Part shown: positions 34,173-46,300 of the stretch, piece by piece
Layout of the letters: each line of letters begins with the position of its first letter
Position numbering within the stretch: position 1 is the first letter of the stretch
Origin: Collybia mongolica
Taxonomy: Eukaryota; Basidiomycota; Agaricomycetes; Agaricales; Clitocybaceae
Length of the DNA stretch: 64,000 nucleotides
Reading direction: 5' to 3'
Assembly (NCBI GenBank): GCA_013420905.1
Contig: JAAXNY010000011.1
Span: forward strand, 2,542,001-2,606,000
Notes under the pieces: model-generated
The model's input: the letters and a program-made list of their open reading frames with translations, nothing else
Database searches by the model: none
What the model was told of the DNA's origin: nothing
Position numbers and translations under genes: made by a program

Positions 34173-36900
34173 GGGTCAAATTCAAGTTGAGAAGGGAATG
34201 TTGAATATTACGCACCCATCTTACGCCCTTAAATATTCTACACCTCCAACATTTTTTGTAAAAGGAAACGCCACGAGATTCCACGGAAGGGGTATGTAGG
34301 TGGAACGATCCCCAGTCTAGGCATAGCTTGACTTGAACCAAACGTAACATTACTCGGTCGTAAATCTATGACCAAGTGATGACGTCGATCTTCAGATATC
34401 AATTGTAATAGTTCCTGCACTTGCTACTTCGTAGATTTCGGAGAGCCTCCTGCCGTCCATGGGCGAGTGATGCGAATAGTGGCAATGGCATTGTGGAAAT
34501 CTAACGTCAGGCGATCTCGGTCCAACAGACCTGGCAGATGGTATGTCATATGTCACTATTAACCGCCCGCTGTATATCGAGGCGACTCTCGTAAGTGACG
34601 AATTTCAGATGGTGCCGCAGAGGTATCAGCAAAAAAATGTAAGGCACCTGGCCTGAAGGCAGAAAGTGGGCAACTTCGAGGATTAGCTATTGATAATTAT
34701 GACCGTCGCTCGATATTTTCTGGGTTCCGTTAAGACTAAGGAGATTTGAAGATGCCTTCTGCGCAGAACCCCTCCTGATATCCAACGCCGATCAACGCCC
34801 GCGATCGGGGACGTCGCGATTTGTTGGAGTTATGAATCCAACAAGCAACAGTTAGTCGAGGTTGACCAGATATATTTTAGGTAGTACGGAACCATTCTAT
34901 TGGTTTTTATTCGATGGAGAAACGTGGCGTCGGGCTTCATGTTCTCCGTAATCGCGACGCTTTCGGGTGCTTTTCTCTTGGAGTGATAACAAATTCTCAG
35001 CACCTAGATCATGGCCTGTGTATTGGGTGGCGACCAATGTCTCGGCCCTACCAGGGTAACCATGTGCACCGCCCAGATTTAGAGAGTTCTATGGATGTGA
35101 CGTTTTAGACGAGTAGCTGTGATCAACGGCAGCTGAACCATGCTAGGAGCTCAAGAGTATTGAAAGCGAACAATACAGAACCGCATGTTCACTGTTGGAC
35201 CTCTACGTCATTAGAGTGTAATGCATAGTTTGAGGGTCGTAGATTTGGTTCTCTTCAGCCTGTTTTGGGTTTTGAATTGCAGCAAATGGTTGGGAATGCT
35301 GCGTTATTAGTACAAGATCAGAGATAGGCTAGAGGACAGACATATATTACACACATACACACGAAAACGCTTGGTTTCAAATGACTGGACTCGGCGTCCT
35401 TCTCGATGTGAGCTACATAGAGAAGAGGAATGTATGTACTCTATTTGGGAAGAGTGTTAGCGGGGGGACAAGTGGCCAGTCAAAGCACGGGGTCATTTTC
35501 GGGTGGCCTGACTGATCCAATGGGAAAGTGGGAAAGAAGGTGAAAACTAACAAGCGCCGCGCCATCAGGTTCGGAGAGCTCTGTCACCTTCCAAGAAACT
35601 GGAGCGAAGAGTGGCAATCATAATTCCATCTGCTCAGGTGAAGGCGCTTGGATGCTGGCTTGATGCGATGCGTCAAATCACAGCCTTTTGACTGGTCTGG
35701 ATACTTGGAGCGGGAGTAGTCGAGGTGGCGGTGGCGAAGATCCCAACCCCACAATCCCTTCGATCAAATTCTGGGAGGCATTCGTCTATCTTTCAATATC
35801 GATGCCTTTGTGATCTGTCACGGCCTGACCCTGGATCCTGGAGTGTAATCTTCTCCACTAAGTATTTATCCTTTGGCTGCTGCTTCTTCGTACCAGACTT
35901 TATATGGTTGACTTTCCTGGAAATCTCCGACTGCTGGAGGTCCATACCCGTCTTTTGCGGCTTGAATGTCACTAGATGTTTGCACGATGCACTCCGATAT
36001 TCTTGATTTCGCCTTATTGGCGGTTACATACCCTTTCATGCGCCTCGAAAGGAGCGCATCTGACCAATAGTTCCAGCAGCTGTCGCCTAGCAATATTTAC
36101 GACTAGGCAATACTTCAGTGACATGCCATAAAGGTTAGGAAGTAGACTCACAATTTCGGGCCGAAGCTTTGTCCGCTCGTATGAAAGCCTGATACGGACG
36201 ATAGCCCTAAGGCAAGAGAAAGATAACAAAGTTCTCCTCTCTTCTAAGCGCCTCCCAACGAGCACACGAACAAGACCGGCGGTATACCCCAGTGTCTGGA
36301 AACAATCCCTGGGTTGGAGTATCATAGTGTAAGATGGCAAAGCATATTGTCGACAAAGTAATAGCCATGTAAGACGTCCCCTAGGAGAGGTATGGGTGGT
36401 ATGAATACATCTCCAAGCCTGCCGCCCTAAAGCTATGGATTGCGTTCACTATGCTTTTATTCTGTTATCAACAACAAACTCCTTGAAGTCCAGTGCATAT
36501 TCCTTTGGCGGGTTCGGAGGCGTTGCATAAGATTAACCCGCAAAGGGATTGAACAAAGCACCAGATGATTATTGATAACTTGCCAGTTTTGTACTCTGTT
36601 TGAACGTTCGCCAGGCCCACAAATGTTGCGTTTCTGGTCGCCTTTCGAGAGGCACGCCACCGTCATTGAGTAATGAATAGGTCGTTGATGTCTTTGGGCA
36701 CTGCAAAAGGTTCTTGTATGATATGGAGCAGTTGTGGTTTGATATACTTACAGCCCGTGTGTAGGATATGTGGGTGTGGCTTATAGATCGCTTTCAATGA
36801 AGTTTTATAAGAAACACGTAGAGATAGAGGCGGGAGCTGGGCCAGTTGGGCATTAGTAGAACGTCCAATTTGAGTTGATTGACACCGGAACCGGACCGGG
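33059..36900 (-). repeat. inverted segmental duplication, right arm
   Basis: Minus-strand counterpart of 22470..24190, see that entry. About 35.7-34.4 kb has no counterpart in the left arm and may be an insertion here or a deletion there. No gene recognised between 34.45 and 36.9 kb apart from the vestige with QPYKVWYEE near 35.9 kb. Confidence 0.6.
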
Positions 36901-39900
36901 TCCCCTCGCCCCCGGCTATCGTGATACTCCTCCTCGAGTCCTCCTTTTCGGAATTCTGCGGTAAACAACATGAACAAATTCGGGGGAAGCGTCTTCGTCG
37001 ACGTACTCGCCGTACTCACCAATGCTGGTCGCCTGGCCATGTATATGCGCGCAACCAACGGATGTCTGGCATTGGCACGTCCTGGATAAAATCTCTAGCT
37101 GTCCTCCGGGAGCAGCATATGTCCAAACCGTCCTTCGCCATGAGTTAGTGGGGCATGAATCATTCAATATTAGCGTTCTGGCCAATGGGGCCGGGTCACT
37201 CCAAACTACTCAATGAAGGGACGAATGGACATGTCAGGACCACATCAGGGTACTAAGTGGCGCAATGAAGTACCGCGTACCGTGGCATTACTGTCGCCGT
37301 TGAGGATGTTGATTCCGATGATCGCGTTAGTACTGGGCAGTACGAGGCGTTAAAGCGGCGCTCTTCGTTCGATTTTCTCTTCGGCTCACTGGCGCTCTCA
37401 TCCTCACCTTCGTCTCCAACGTCGGCTGGTGTTCACTATACATGTTTCCTCGGTCTCTTGGGTGGGGCTCTATCTTGCAATTCCGATCTATGAAGGAACT
37501 TGAACGATTCATCACAGTACTTTGCCCACAGTCACTACCCAGCCAAAGTACTGGGATGGCTTACGAGTATACAGGATCCATAAAAAACAAGACCTCAAAT
37601 ATCTTGCCGCCGTTCGTGCCAAAAAAAGGGGCGACTGGGAAAACCATATTTTTGAACGCCATCCTGCCATTTGTAAAAGTGATCCGTTTACGTAGATATG
37701 GCCGGCCTCATTTAACTCTACATCCGTCCGTCGTTTTGCAGATGTACAAACATCCAGGCGTCAAATCGAGAAGGTCAGGGCAGCCCATGACTCGGCAGAG
37801 GGATAGAAACCCATATATGTCAAAATAATCATTTTACAAGAGGTATGCCCACTTCAAAACGATCTACAAAGGGTTATCTCCAGAATTAGTCGCCTACATG
37901 TTCCCGTTTGGAATAAGCTTCTAAACCTTCGTCACCTGCCCCAGGGTCCAGTATGGCGGGTCTTGTCGAAATATGGTTTTGGGTATTTCCGCCCTCAACT
38001 TCCTCGCTTGGCCTCTCGTGCTTCCGCCTCTGCCTTTTCTCCTTAACAGCCCTCCCTGACCTGGCTGGCGCCGACTTTACGTTCATCCCGCTCCTGACAC
38101 GCGATTCAAAACCCACTGTCCTGAGTTTTCGATGTTATTTAGACCTGCGATACTTTGGCGATGATCACGAACGGGTATATCAAGTCAACCGTCCATGCGG
38201 TAAAGCGTCCTCCCCCGGACCAAGATAAAATCGACAGCCTCGCTCTGCTCTTTTTTTTGCGTCTCTCGGACGATTACCCGGTCATTCCGGCTCCAAGCCC
38301 ACTCCTTCATCGGATCGGATGGAATCAAGAAGAGGAAAACAACACTGATATCCAGCCCGTCTGAGCGAAGGTAAGTCTCTCGAACTCGAGTCGATTACAT
38401 ATCCTGGTCACTTACCGTACGAAACTTGAGCTTTCCAGATTGGATGAAAGCGCGGGTCAGGGCCTACAACCCTAGGGTAACTTCTGCGGACTACAGGTTC
38501 AAGTTCAGTACTGATAAAATGGGTGCGAGACTTGCTTGTATAAATTCCGCATTCTCATCGCTAACGTTGTGTACGACTATCAGATGACCCGGGCCGCTCC
38601 TTATGTGGACATCCGTCGCTCTCGAAGACTCAGTCTATGCACCGATGCGAGCTTTTCTGTATCATAATATTATCTTCGGTACCCCAGAAAAGGGTAGTCT
38701 AGTAGACAGCAGGGTTTGGCTATTTTGTGAAAGTTTTACCCATGTATTATTACTCGAAAAGCGTTTAGGAATTTTACTCTCACAACCTGGCACCAAATTT
38801 AGAGAAATTCCAGGTTCCACCTTCGTTCCCGCGAGAAGCGGTTCCTGTCCCCGATCGATAATCGAACGTTGGTGGGCCGGCACAGCGGCTGCCCGCTTGA
38901 ATGCGAAGACTTGGCTCGGAGCTCACGTATGCTTTCTAGAGTGCCTCGTGGCTTTTATCGATGGATGGATGGTCTATCCAAGATATTTTACCGATGAAGC
39001 CACCACCCTCGTTTGTCATGCGACGGCAGCAATACGCTTTTGTCCATTTCCATCTTCTGTGTAATGGTTCAATATACACCGTCATGAGCAGTCAATGTCA
39101 GGGATAGAAAACGAGGGTTGCGTTTAGCGTTGACATTCTTGTATTTTGCTCGTCGGCTTGGTATGCCGTCAACATTTATTCTCGACTTTGCAGAGGCATA
39201 CCATTAGATCCGTCTCCCATTCGGAAACGGGACTTTCACGTTACCTTCGTGTCGTAGGGGGACCTGAGCCTGTGATTTGAGTGGTGTAAATTATTCCAAG
39301 TCTTGAAGTATGGCGGTTTCCGTGCCTAATTATGGAGCCTCGAGGAATGGGTGTGGCAGTGGGATTGTAATCGTCCGCTCTGGATAAGCCTGCAAACGAT
39401 AAGATGATGGGCTATCATGATCATGATCTTTTGGCTTGTTCCACTGAATTCGCGATCATATATGTTAGGAAGCCAAATAAGCGGTAAGCTTGGCGACTCA
39501 TAACCTGCCAAATTGGGTTACCCACTCACAACGTGCACTTCACATCAGGACTGCCCCTTCCCCGATATTGCCTCATTCTCGTCCCTTTCCTCACATTTTT
39601 TCTTAGGAGTCGACTTGGGCGTCGTCCTTCATCAACTTAGAATACACGGCCCTAATCGTTCCAGACAGCGCCTGCCCAGACGAAGTTGCGCAATATCAGA
39701 ACTGAGAAGTTGTCTCAGCGCTACCTCCTGGCACTAGCATTTGGCTTCGTACCACCGCATCTAGGACCAGAAAGCGTCGTGGGCTGTTAAGATCATTACC
39801 ATAGGAGCCAAAACGTATCAAATTGACGACGCTAGGAGTGAAGTAGGCATCGTGCACGACACGTGGGGTGTGGCGAGGCCATTCATCAAGACATAAGCAG

Positions 39901-40038
39901 CCTCCAGGCCGCTAATATCCGAATATCTGGCATAATACTCCCGTATTTCGTACGTTTTTTTCTGAAAGACATCATTCGGTTTATCTACAGCTTTCAAGAA
40001 TCCACAGGTTGTCCATAACCATATCAAGTATTCACATA
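36901..40038. other. 3 kb gene-poor stretch
   Basis: Open frames of up to 153 codons (38603..39064, plus strand) have no recognisable motif, signal or splice partners, and several overlap frames on the other strand. It is probably decayed or non-coding. The last few hundred bases should carry the promoter of the Myb gene. Confidence 0.4.
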
Positions 40039-42896
40039 ATGGTCGCCAACGAGTCGACCGGCATTTCTGAAGCACGGACAAGCTTAGCACCTACGTCACC
40101 GCCAGAGAAGCCACAACTCAAGGTCCCCTCATCCTCAACTTTCTCCTTCAAAGCTCCGTTCCCCGCATCATCACCTTCCAACGCACTCAAACAAAGGCGG
40201 GTGTCACTCGCGCTTCCGTCCTCACCGCGCGTTGTACAAGCATGGAGTTTCCGGGACGACACGGGCCTGGATTCACATGTCCCTGAGACGGTGGGGTCAG
40301 GTTTAATGCCTGAGAAGAGGGGAAAGATGAGGAAAATAGCGGCGACAGACGATGATTCGCCGCTCCTGGAAAAGAAGCAGAGAAAGAAATGGTCGCCTGA
40401 GGAGACACAGATGCTGGTAGACGGTTGTAACCGCGTACGTACTGAATAACTTCCCCGAATGCTTGAACCTGATCCTCATTTTTTTTTTCCACAGCATGGT
40501 GTTGGTAACTGGAAGGCAATCCTCGGCGACCCCACTCTGATATTCGACAACCGCTCTCCTGTGGATCTCAAAGACAGGTACGTATTAACGTCATTGTATT
40601 TGTCATTACCTAAGTCTTTGCCAGATTTCGTACATATTTCCCTGACGCTTACAAACAGCATTACCCGAACGCGCGCACCCATCTTTCCTCGAAAGTCCGC
40701 TCTACTCTTCCCGATGGTTCATCTTTATTTGAGAAGACGCGGTCCAAGAAACGGCGGCCGTTCACAGAAGAGGAGGACCGCGCGCTGAAAGCCGGATACG
40801 AGAAACACGGCACCGTTTGGGCAACTATCGTTAAAGACCCCGTGTTTCAAGAACAAGGCCGGCGTTCCACAGACCTGCGAGACCGCTTTCGAAACGCATT
40901 CCCCGAGCTCTACCAGGCTGCGGGATACAAGCCTCGGGGTGCTGTGAAGAAGAAACTAGCTGGTGTGGACGGCCCTAAACCTCCTGTGCGGGCAGCCACA
41001 GATGACCAGTTGTCGATGTCAACGATTGGCCCCGTGCGCAGTCGAAGGAGGGCGCATACCAGTCAAGGGCTGCTTCGTGGAGGGACAAAGAGTGTTCCGC
41101 AGAGCACGGCATGCTCAGAGGACGAGGACAGCTCTGGAGGTGAGGAGGATATTGGGTTCAAGCCACCGCATACCCCTGTATTTGTTGACAACGTTTCGAC
41201 TGCGTCGACGCGCTCCCGGAAGGCAGGGTACTCGGCAGATCCTTTTGCTGATGACGATGACGAGATGGAGATGGTGACCCTGGATAACTTGTCAGACCCC
41301 TCATTAGCCATCCCTGATTTTACGCCTTCTTCCCAAATGGATGGACAGTCTCAAACATGGTCATCCGGCATCAACACCCCCACCCATTCCGCTCATGCCT
41401 GGTCCACAGCTGCAGGATCTCCTACATCATCCCACCTTTCGTCCGACTACCTCATGAACTCATCTCACTCCCCGTCGCTGCAACGTGGAATTGGTAACCT
41501 CGGAATGATAGGAAAGTCAGCATGGGGGACGCATGATTGGTTCTCTGCAAACCCACGGCTCGACAGTGGCAGTGCTACTACCTCGTCTTCTTTTCCCGAC
41601 CCTGGCTCACCTTTCTCTTTCCACAACCTAAACCATGGGGTCATGGACCGTTATGACCTGCTCCCGACCTCGATGCCGCACGACTTTTCGTCAGAAGTAG
41701 GTGTGGGTGACTCCCATTCCACGTTCTCAGACGAGATGTTCCCGCCGAGTGGGTTCAGGGGCTTTACCCATCACTCGAATTATGCAGGAGATCTTATATT
41801 CGGTGCACGAACCCACCAGCCGCAGCAGAACTATTATGGGACTGGCTTTGGCTTTGGCGCTGGAAGCAGCCATGGGCTGGGACTCGAGGGCATGGCGGGG
41901 ACGAACGGACTACACTCCATGCTCACACCGCTGCCCGGTATCGATGAGATCGAACTTACGGGAATCACTCTCGATGACCAAACAGATAGTAATGCTATGG
42001 AAGACGATGATGGTATCGAACTTGGGGTGTTGCCAGGTCAGCAAAAGGATGGGCCGCAAGAACAGTCGATGTCCGATCGCTTTAGTCTCGATGATCTTGT
42101 TGATCTTTCGCATGAATTACATTCAACGCCGCCTGGGACCCCCGTAACCAGGCCACGCTCGACACGGAGGTCGTCTGGCTCGACTTTTAATCATTATGCT
42201 GGAACTCATGGAAGGTCTATATCCGTCCCTCCATCTGAGGCCCGTTCCGGTGTTCCTACGCGCATTCCCCCTCACTCAGTTTCGCAGCCAGAGATGTCGC
42301 CGCCGCGCGCGCCGCCATCATCGTCCCTTTTCCTTGAAAGATCCCCACCAGCCCACAACAGTACCAACAGCAAGGCTTTATTGAACGCTCAAACAGCAGC
42401 TCTGCCACCACCGCCGTCCTTCTTTCCCTCCCAGATGCTCATGTCGTCAGGGACCCACGACCCCTGGCGTTCCATGCCCTCAGGCGATATCAGTCTCTCC
42501 TTCCTCGACCTCCATTACTACAGTAGCATGGCAGCTAGCGGCGCGGGGCTGATGGGTGATGAGGACGGGTCAATGGCAGAGGGAAGCGCGCAGAATTTGC
42601 GGCAGGGTCAGGCGCTGGATTTGGCAAGATCGGCAGTATCGTCGTCATCCGCTGGTGCATCATTCAAGTCCCTTGGAATTCCTGCATCGTTGAGGCAGCA
42701 TATCCCGCAGCCGCAGGCGTTGGGGATGGAGGGCAGTGGAGCCGTGGGAGGAAGGGTGCGTACGAAAGCGGGGATGGGAGGGGCGAGGAGCCATTCGAGC
42801 CACCAGAGGGGGCAGAGTGCGGTGTGTCCCCAGGACCTCGTATTACGGAGCGACAACAAGCGGAAGAGAGCCAGCTGGGATGGGGGGCACTCCTAG
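40039..42896 (+). CDS. two-Myb-domain protein, Tay1/Teb1-like telomere-repeat binder
   Basis: Exons 40039..40434, 40495..40577 and 40625..42896 give 916 residues. Residues about 118-175 form a Myb repeat (KKWSPEETQMLVDGC, then HGVGNWKAILGDP, then RSPVDLKDRFRTYFP). A second follows about 40 residues later (KKRRPFTEEEDRALKAGYEK, HGTVWATIV, RRSTDLRDRFRNAFPELY). This paired arrangement with DLKDRFR-type third helices is that of Yarrowia and Ustilago Tay1 and fission-yeast Teb1, which bind TTAGGG-like duplex repeats at telomeres or promoters. The 700-residue C-terminus is Ser/Pro/Gly-rich with acidic patches, typical of a transcription factor or scaffold. The introns fall inside the first Myb domain, one of them at the conserved Arg codon. 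Telomere binding is inferred from the family; a transcription-factor role is equally possible. Confidence 0.85.
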
Positions 42897-43335
42897 GTTT
42901 AAGGGGGAGGCCCACCCTTAACCCTTGCATTGAGGCTCAAATTCATGAACTTATGCAATATGGAATGGATTTTAATTGTTTTTTTCGTTCGTTCTAAATT
43001 ATAGTCAACGGTCTCTTTTCTCACCGCAAATCAGCACTATCAGCATGTCACATCGTGTCCATATTCCATCTTTCGTTCTTTGTTTTTATTGTCCCATCCC
43101 TGTGCATACATCCACGTTCCCTACCAGTGATCCCTATACTTATATTATTCCATATCGGAGCCCAAGTCACCACGTTTTGACTCATTCAGTCACACCGTGT
43201 CAATATTAGGCGTGATGTGTGACGGGGTCGCGTCCGCGTCCGCATTTTCCTGATTCACCCCGACTATAAAGAGGGCTGGTCGAGCCTCCTCTATTCAATT
43301 CATCGATAATCCTTACTTATCTTTTCTTTTGGCCA
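42897..43335. other. intergenic with promoter of the SNF2/RING gene
   Basis: T-rich 3' region of the Myb gene, then the upstream region of the next gene. Only short frames are present. Confidence 0.5.
43264..43271 (+). promoter_or_regulatory. TATA box upstream of the SNF2/RING gene
   Basis: CTATAAAG, 72 nt before the ATG at 43336, followed by a CT-rich leader. Confidence 0.5.
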
Positions 43336-46300
43336 ATGCGCAGCTCAGCCTCGCACCATAAGGAATCCATTCGCGCACATGCTTCTCATATTTGGCCTTC
43401 TCGTAACCATGCGAACTTCAGACCATCGTTGAATATCCACGAATTGTCAAACTTACTTCTCATCACTAAGCGCGTCGAAAATGCCGAACTCAAAAGCAAA
43501 GGGAAGGGAAAGAAGCGGGCTGTGAAGGCACCCGTAAGGGTTTCAAAACGTGCGAGAACGCCTAGCGGACCCATTCAGCGGGGAGAATCTGAATCCTCAA
43601 GGGACTCAAAAGACCCAGATGACTTTGTCTGGCCTGATACGTCGTACCCTGATGTGTCTGTAAAAGCTGATGTCATTGACCAGTTCGAAAACCTCGAGGT
43701 TGTTCCTGTGTATCAACATACTTTTAAAATTCAGTATACGGCTAAGCCGCCACCCGAACAAGCAGCTGTCGATGATGAAGATGAGTTCCAAGCTCGTTGG
43801 AAGTTGGAGGAGAATAATCTCCATGAGATTCTCGCTGATATGCGAACGTCACTAGAAGAACCGAGAACTATTGATCTTGGAGAAGTTCGCTTTGCCGAAT
43901 ATCATGGCCGTCTGGTCGTTATTTCTCTTCCTTTTGAGAATCGCGTGGGTGGGGATGTCTGGTTGGTGCTGCTGCCCTTGTTGAATGAAGATTTTGATTT
44001 GGCATGGCACGACATGACTTCACCAATGGTCAGGGATCTCATGATGGCGTGGAACGTACTCAAGACTGCCAACCGTGCAACGATCAAGGCACACCTCAAG
44101 ATGATACTCCTACCGCCCCGCGGTGCCAACACAGGAAATTTCGAGCTACCTTTCCGTTTGGAGGTCGTGTCCGACCTTTCAATCGTTATCCCGTCAATTT
44201 TCGAACCCCCTCCCAAGAAACAAACGGTAGAAGTCCATGATGCTCAAAGGCGGGTTTTCGATGACCTTTACCCGTCGTCCGTCAGGACTCCTGAATCATT
44301 TGGGGGTGATATCAACATACCGTACTTCTACTCGATCCTTTGCCCGGCGCCTCCAATGCAACCCTCGCTCCAAGCAGTAATGCAGCCAGAAGAATTAAAT
44401 CCCACCCTTCTCCCTTTCCAGCGGCGGAGTGTAGCTTGGCTACTCGACCGGGAAGGGAAGTCCGTGAATCCTGACGGAACGATCGTCTCAAGGGTCGAGT
44501 CAAACAATTTCACGCTATGGGAAAGGATTGAGCAAGGTAATTCTATATGGTATCTCAACCGCCTGAGCGGTGCTTTATCGTCCACACCGCCTCTGGAGAA
44601 GCCAGTCTTCGGGGGTATCCTCGCGGAGGAGCCTGGATTGGGCAAAACGCTGGAGATTATCACCCTCATCCTTATGAACCCAGCCCCCGAGCGAAACCCC
44701 ATGATCCTGAGATGGGATCCTGAGGCGAAACTGGAAATTAAAGCGATCAAGGTTCGTTGAAATGGGACATTCCTGTGACTGCGTTTTAATATTGTATTGT
44801 CCAGTCTACGCTCATCGTTACTCCGCCTTCGTTGGCATCTCAGTGGGCAGATGAATTAGCGGCTCACGCGCCTTCGTTGAAGGTCCTGATGTATGACGGC
44901 TGGACCAAGGTTTCCGTTCCAATTTCACGAACGCAGATTGAGGTCGAGCGACAAAAGATGAGGAAAGTCAGAGCGAAGGCGCTCGGGAAAACCAGGAAGG
45001 AGAAATCGACTTTAAAGCCTAAGAAGTCGACTGCGAAACCCAAGAAGGCGACCAAAGACAAGGAGAAATACGACGACCATGACGATATGGATGTTGATGA
45101 GATGGACGACGACGGCGACGACGGCATTGAAATTATCGACTGGTGTCAGTTTGTCAACACGTTTGACGTAGTGATAACGACATATTCGGTGCTCAAGGCG
45201 GACTTTAATGTTGCTCGAGCCGCACCGGAGCGTCCTCGAAGAGAAGATGTTGTTTATTCTAATGTCGAGCGCCCGCGAAGCCCGCTTATAATGGTGGAGT
45301 GGAACCGTGTCGTTATGGACGAGGTTCAAATGGTTGGTGGCGGTAAGGCTGAGTGCGTCATTTTCGTCTCTGATGTTTTTGCTCCTGAATTTCTGGGTTT
45401 GCAGGGATATGGTATCCCTGATACCCCGAGTCTCCTCTTTTGCCGTCTCTGGTACGCCTGCGCGTGCTCAGGTATCGGATCTCGTGCATATTCTGAAGTG
45501 AGTTTAATATTATCGCAAATATTGACTCATCAACTCATCCTTGCCCAGATTCCTTCGAGTCGATGCCATTGTTGACTCTCCGCACCTGTGGAAGAGGATG
45601 ATTTCCTCGGGCTGTGGTGCTGCGTACTTCGCCTCACTTTTCCAAACATATGCTATCAGGTCCGCGCTTAATTACACTGTTGGAAAATGGACCTCAACAT
45701 TGGAATAGGACTCTGAAATCGAACGTCAAAGACGAGTTGACCATCCCCCAGCAGACACGCTTTTTGGTTAATATATCCATGGGCCCGGTTGAAAAACATG
45801 TCAGTATTTTTGTGGCCAGCTTCGTTCGAAAGATATACGAAATGATGTAATATTAGGTGTACGACCAAGCAGTGGAAGCTGTGCTCCTCGATCTGGGCCT
45901 AGATGCTCGTGGTGTTGCAGCGTCAGGAGAGTGGCAAGTTGACGGGGCACTGTTGCGTTCTTCCATTCGTCGACTCCGAGGTATATGTACGCATCCGCAG
46001 GTAATGTCCTTTCCTGAGATTTTTGAGTCCTTGGATACTCATTGTCGGATAGGTCGGTCAACTTCAAAGAACTGGGGATAAATTTTACAAGCCTGGGGCG
46101 GTCAAAACAATAGAAGATGTTTTGCAAGTGTGTCTTTTTTTCGATTAGTTGATAGTGAAACTCACGCCGCTTGATTTAGAATATGAGAGATCAGAATTGG
46201 CGTGATATGATGGATGACTCCAAAGCTAAAGTGCTGCACTAATTTTTTTTCCTTATTTAGCCCATTGACGCTCGCCCTAGGTCAATGCAATCATCACGGC

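Noticed and set aside
22470..36900. Interpreting the inverted arms as terminal repeats of a giant transposon
   Set aside because: The arms end in decayed ordinary genes, not terminal repeats; no transposase and no target-site duplication were seen, and the interior holds housekeeping genes.
38603..39064. 153-codon open frame as a gene
   Set aside because: No motif, signal or neighbour exons; in a stretch rich in unrelated frames on both strands. Not supported enough to call.
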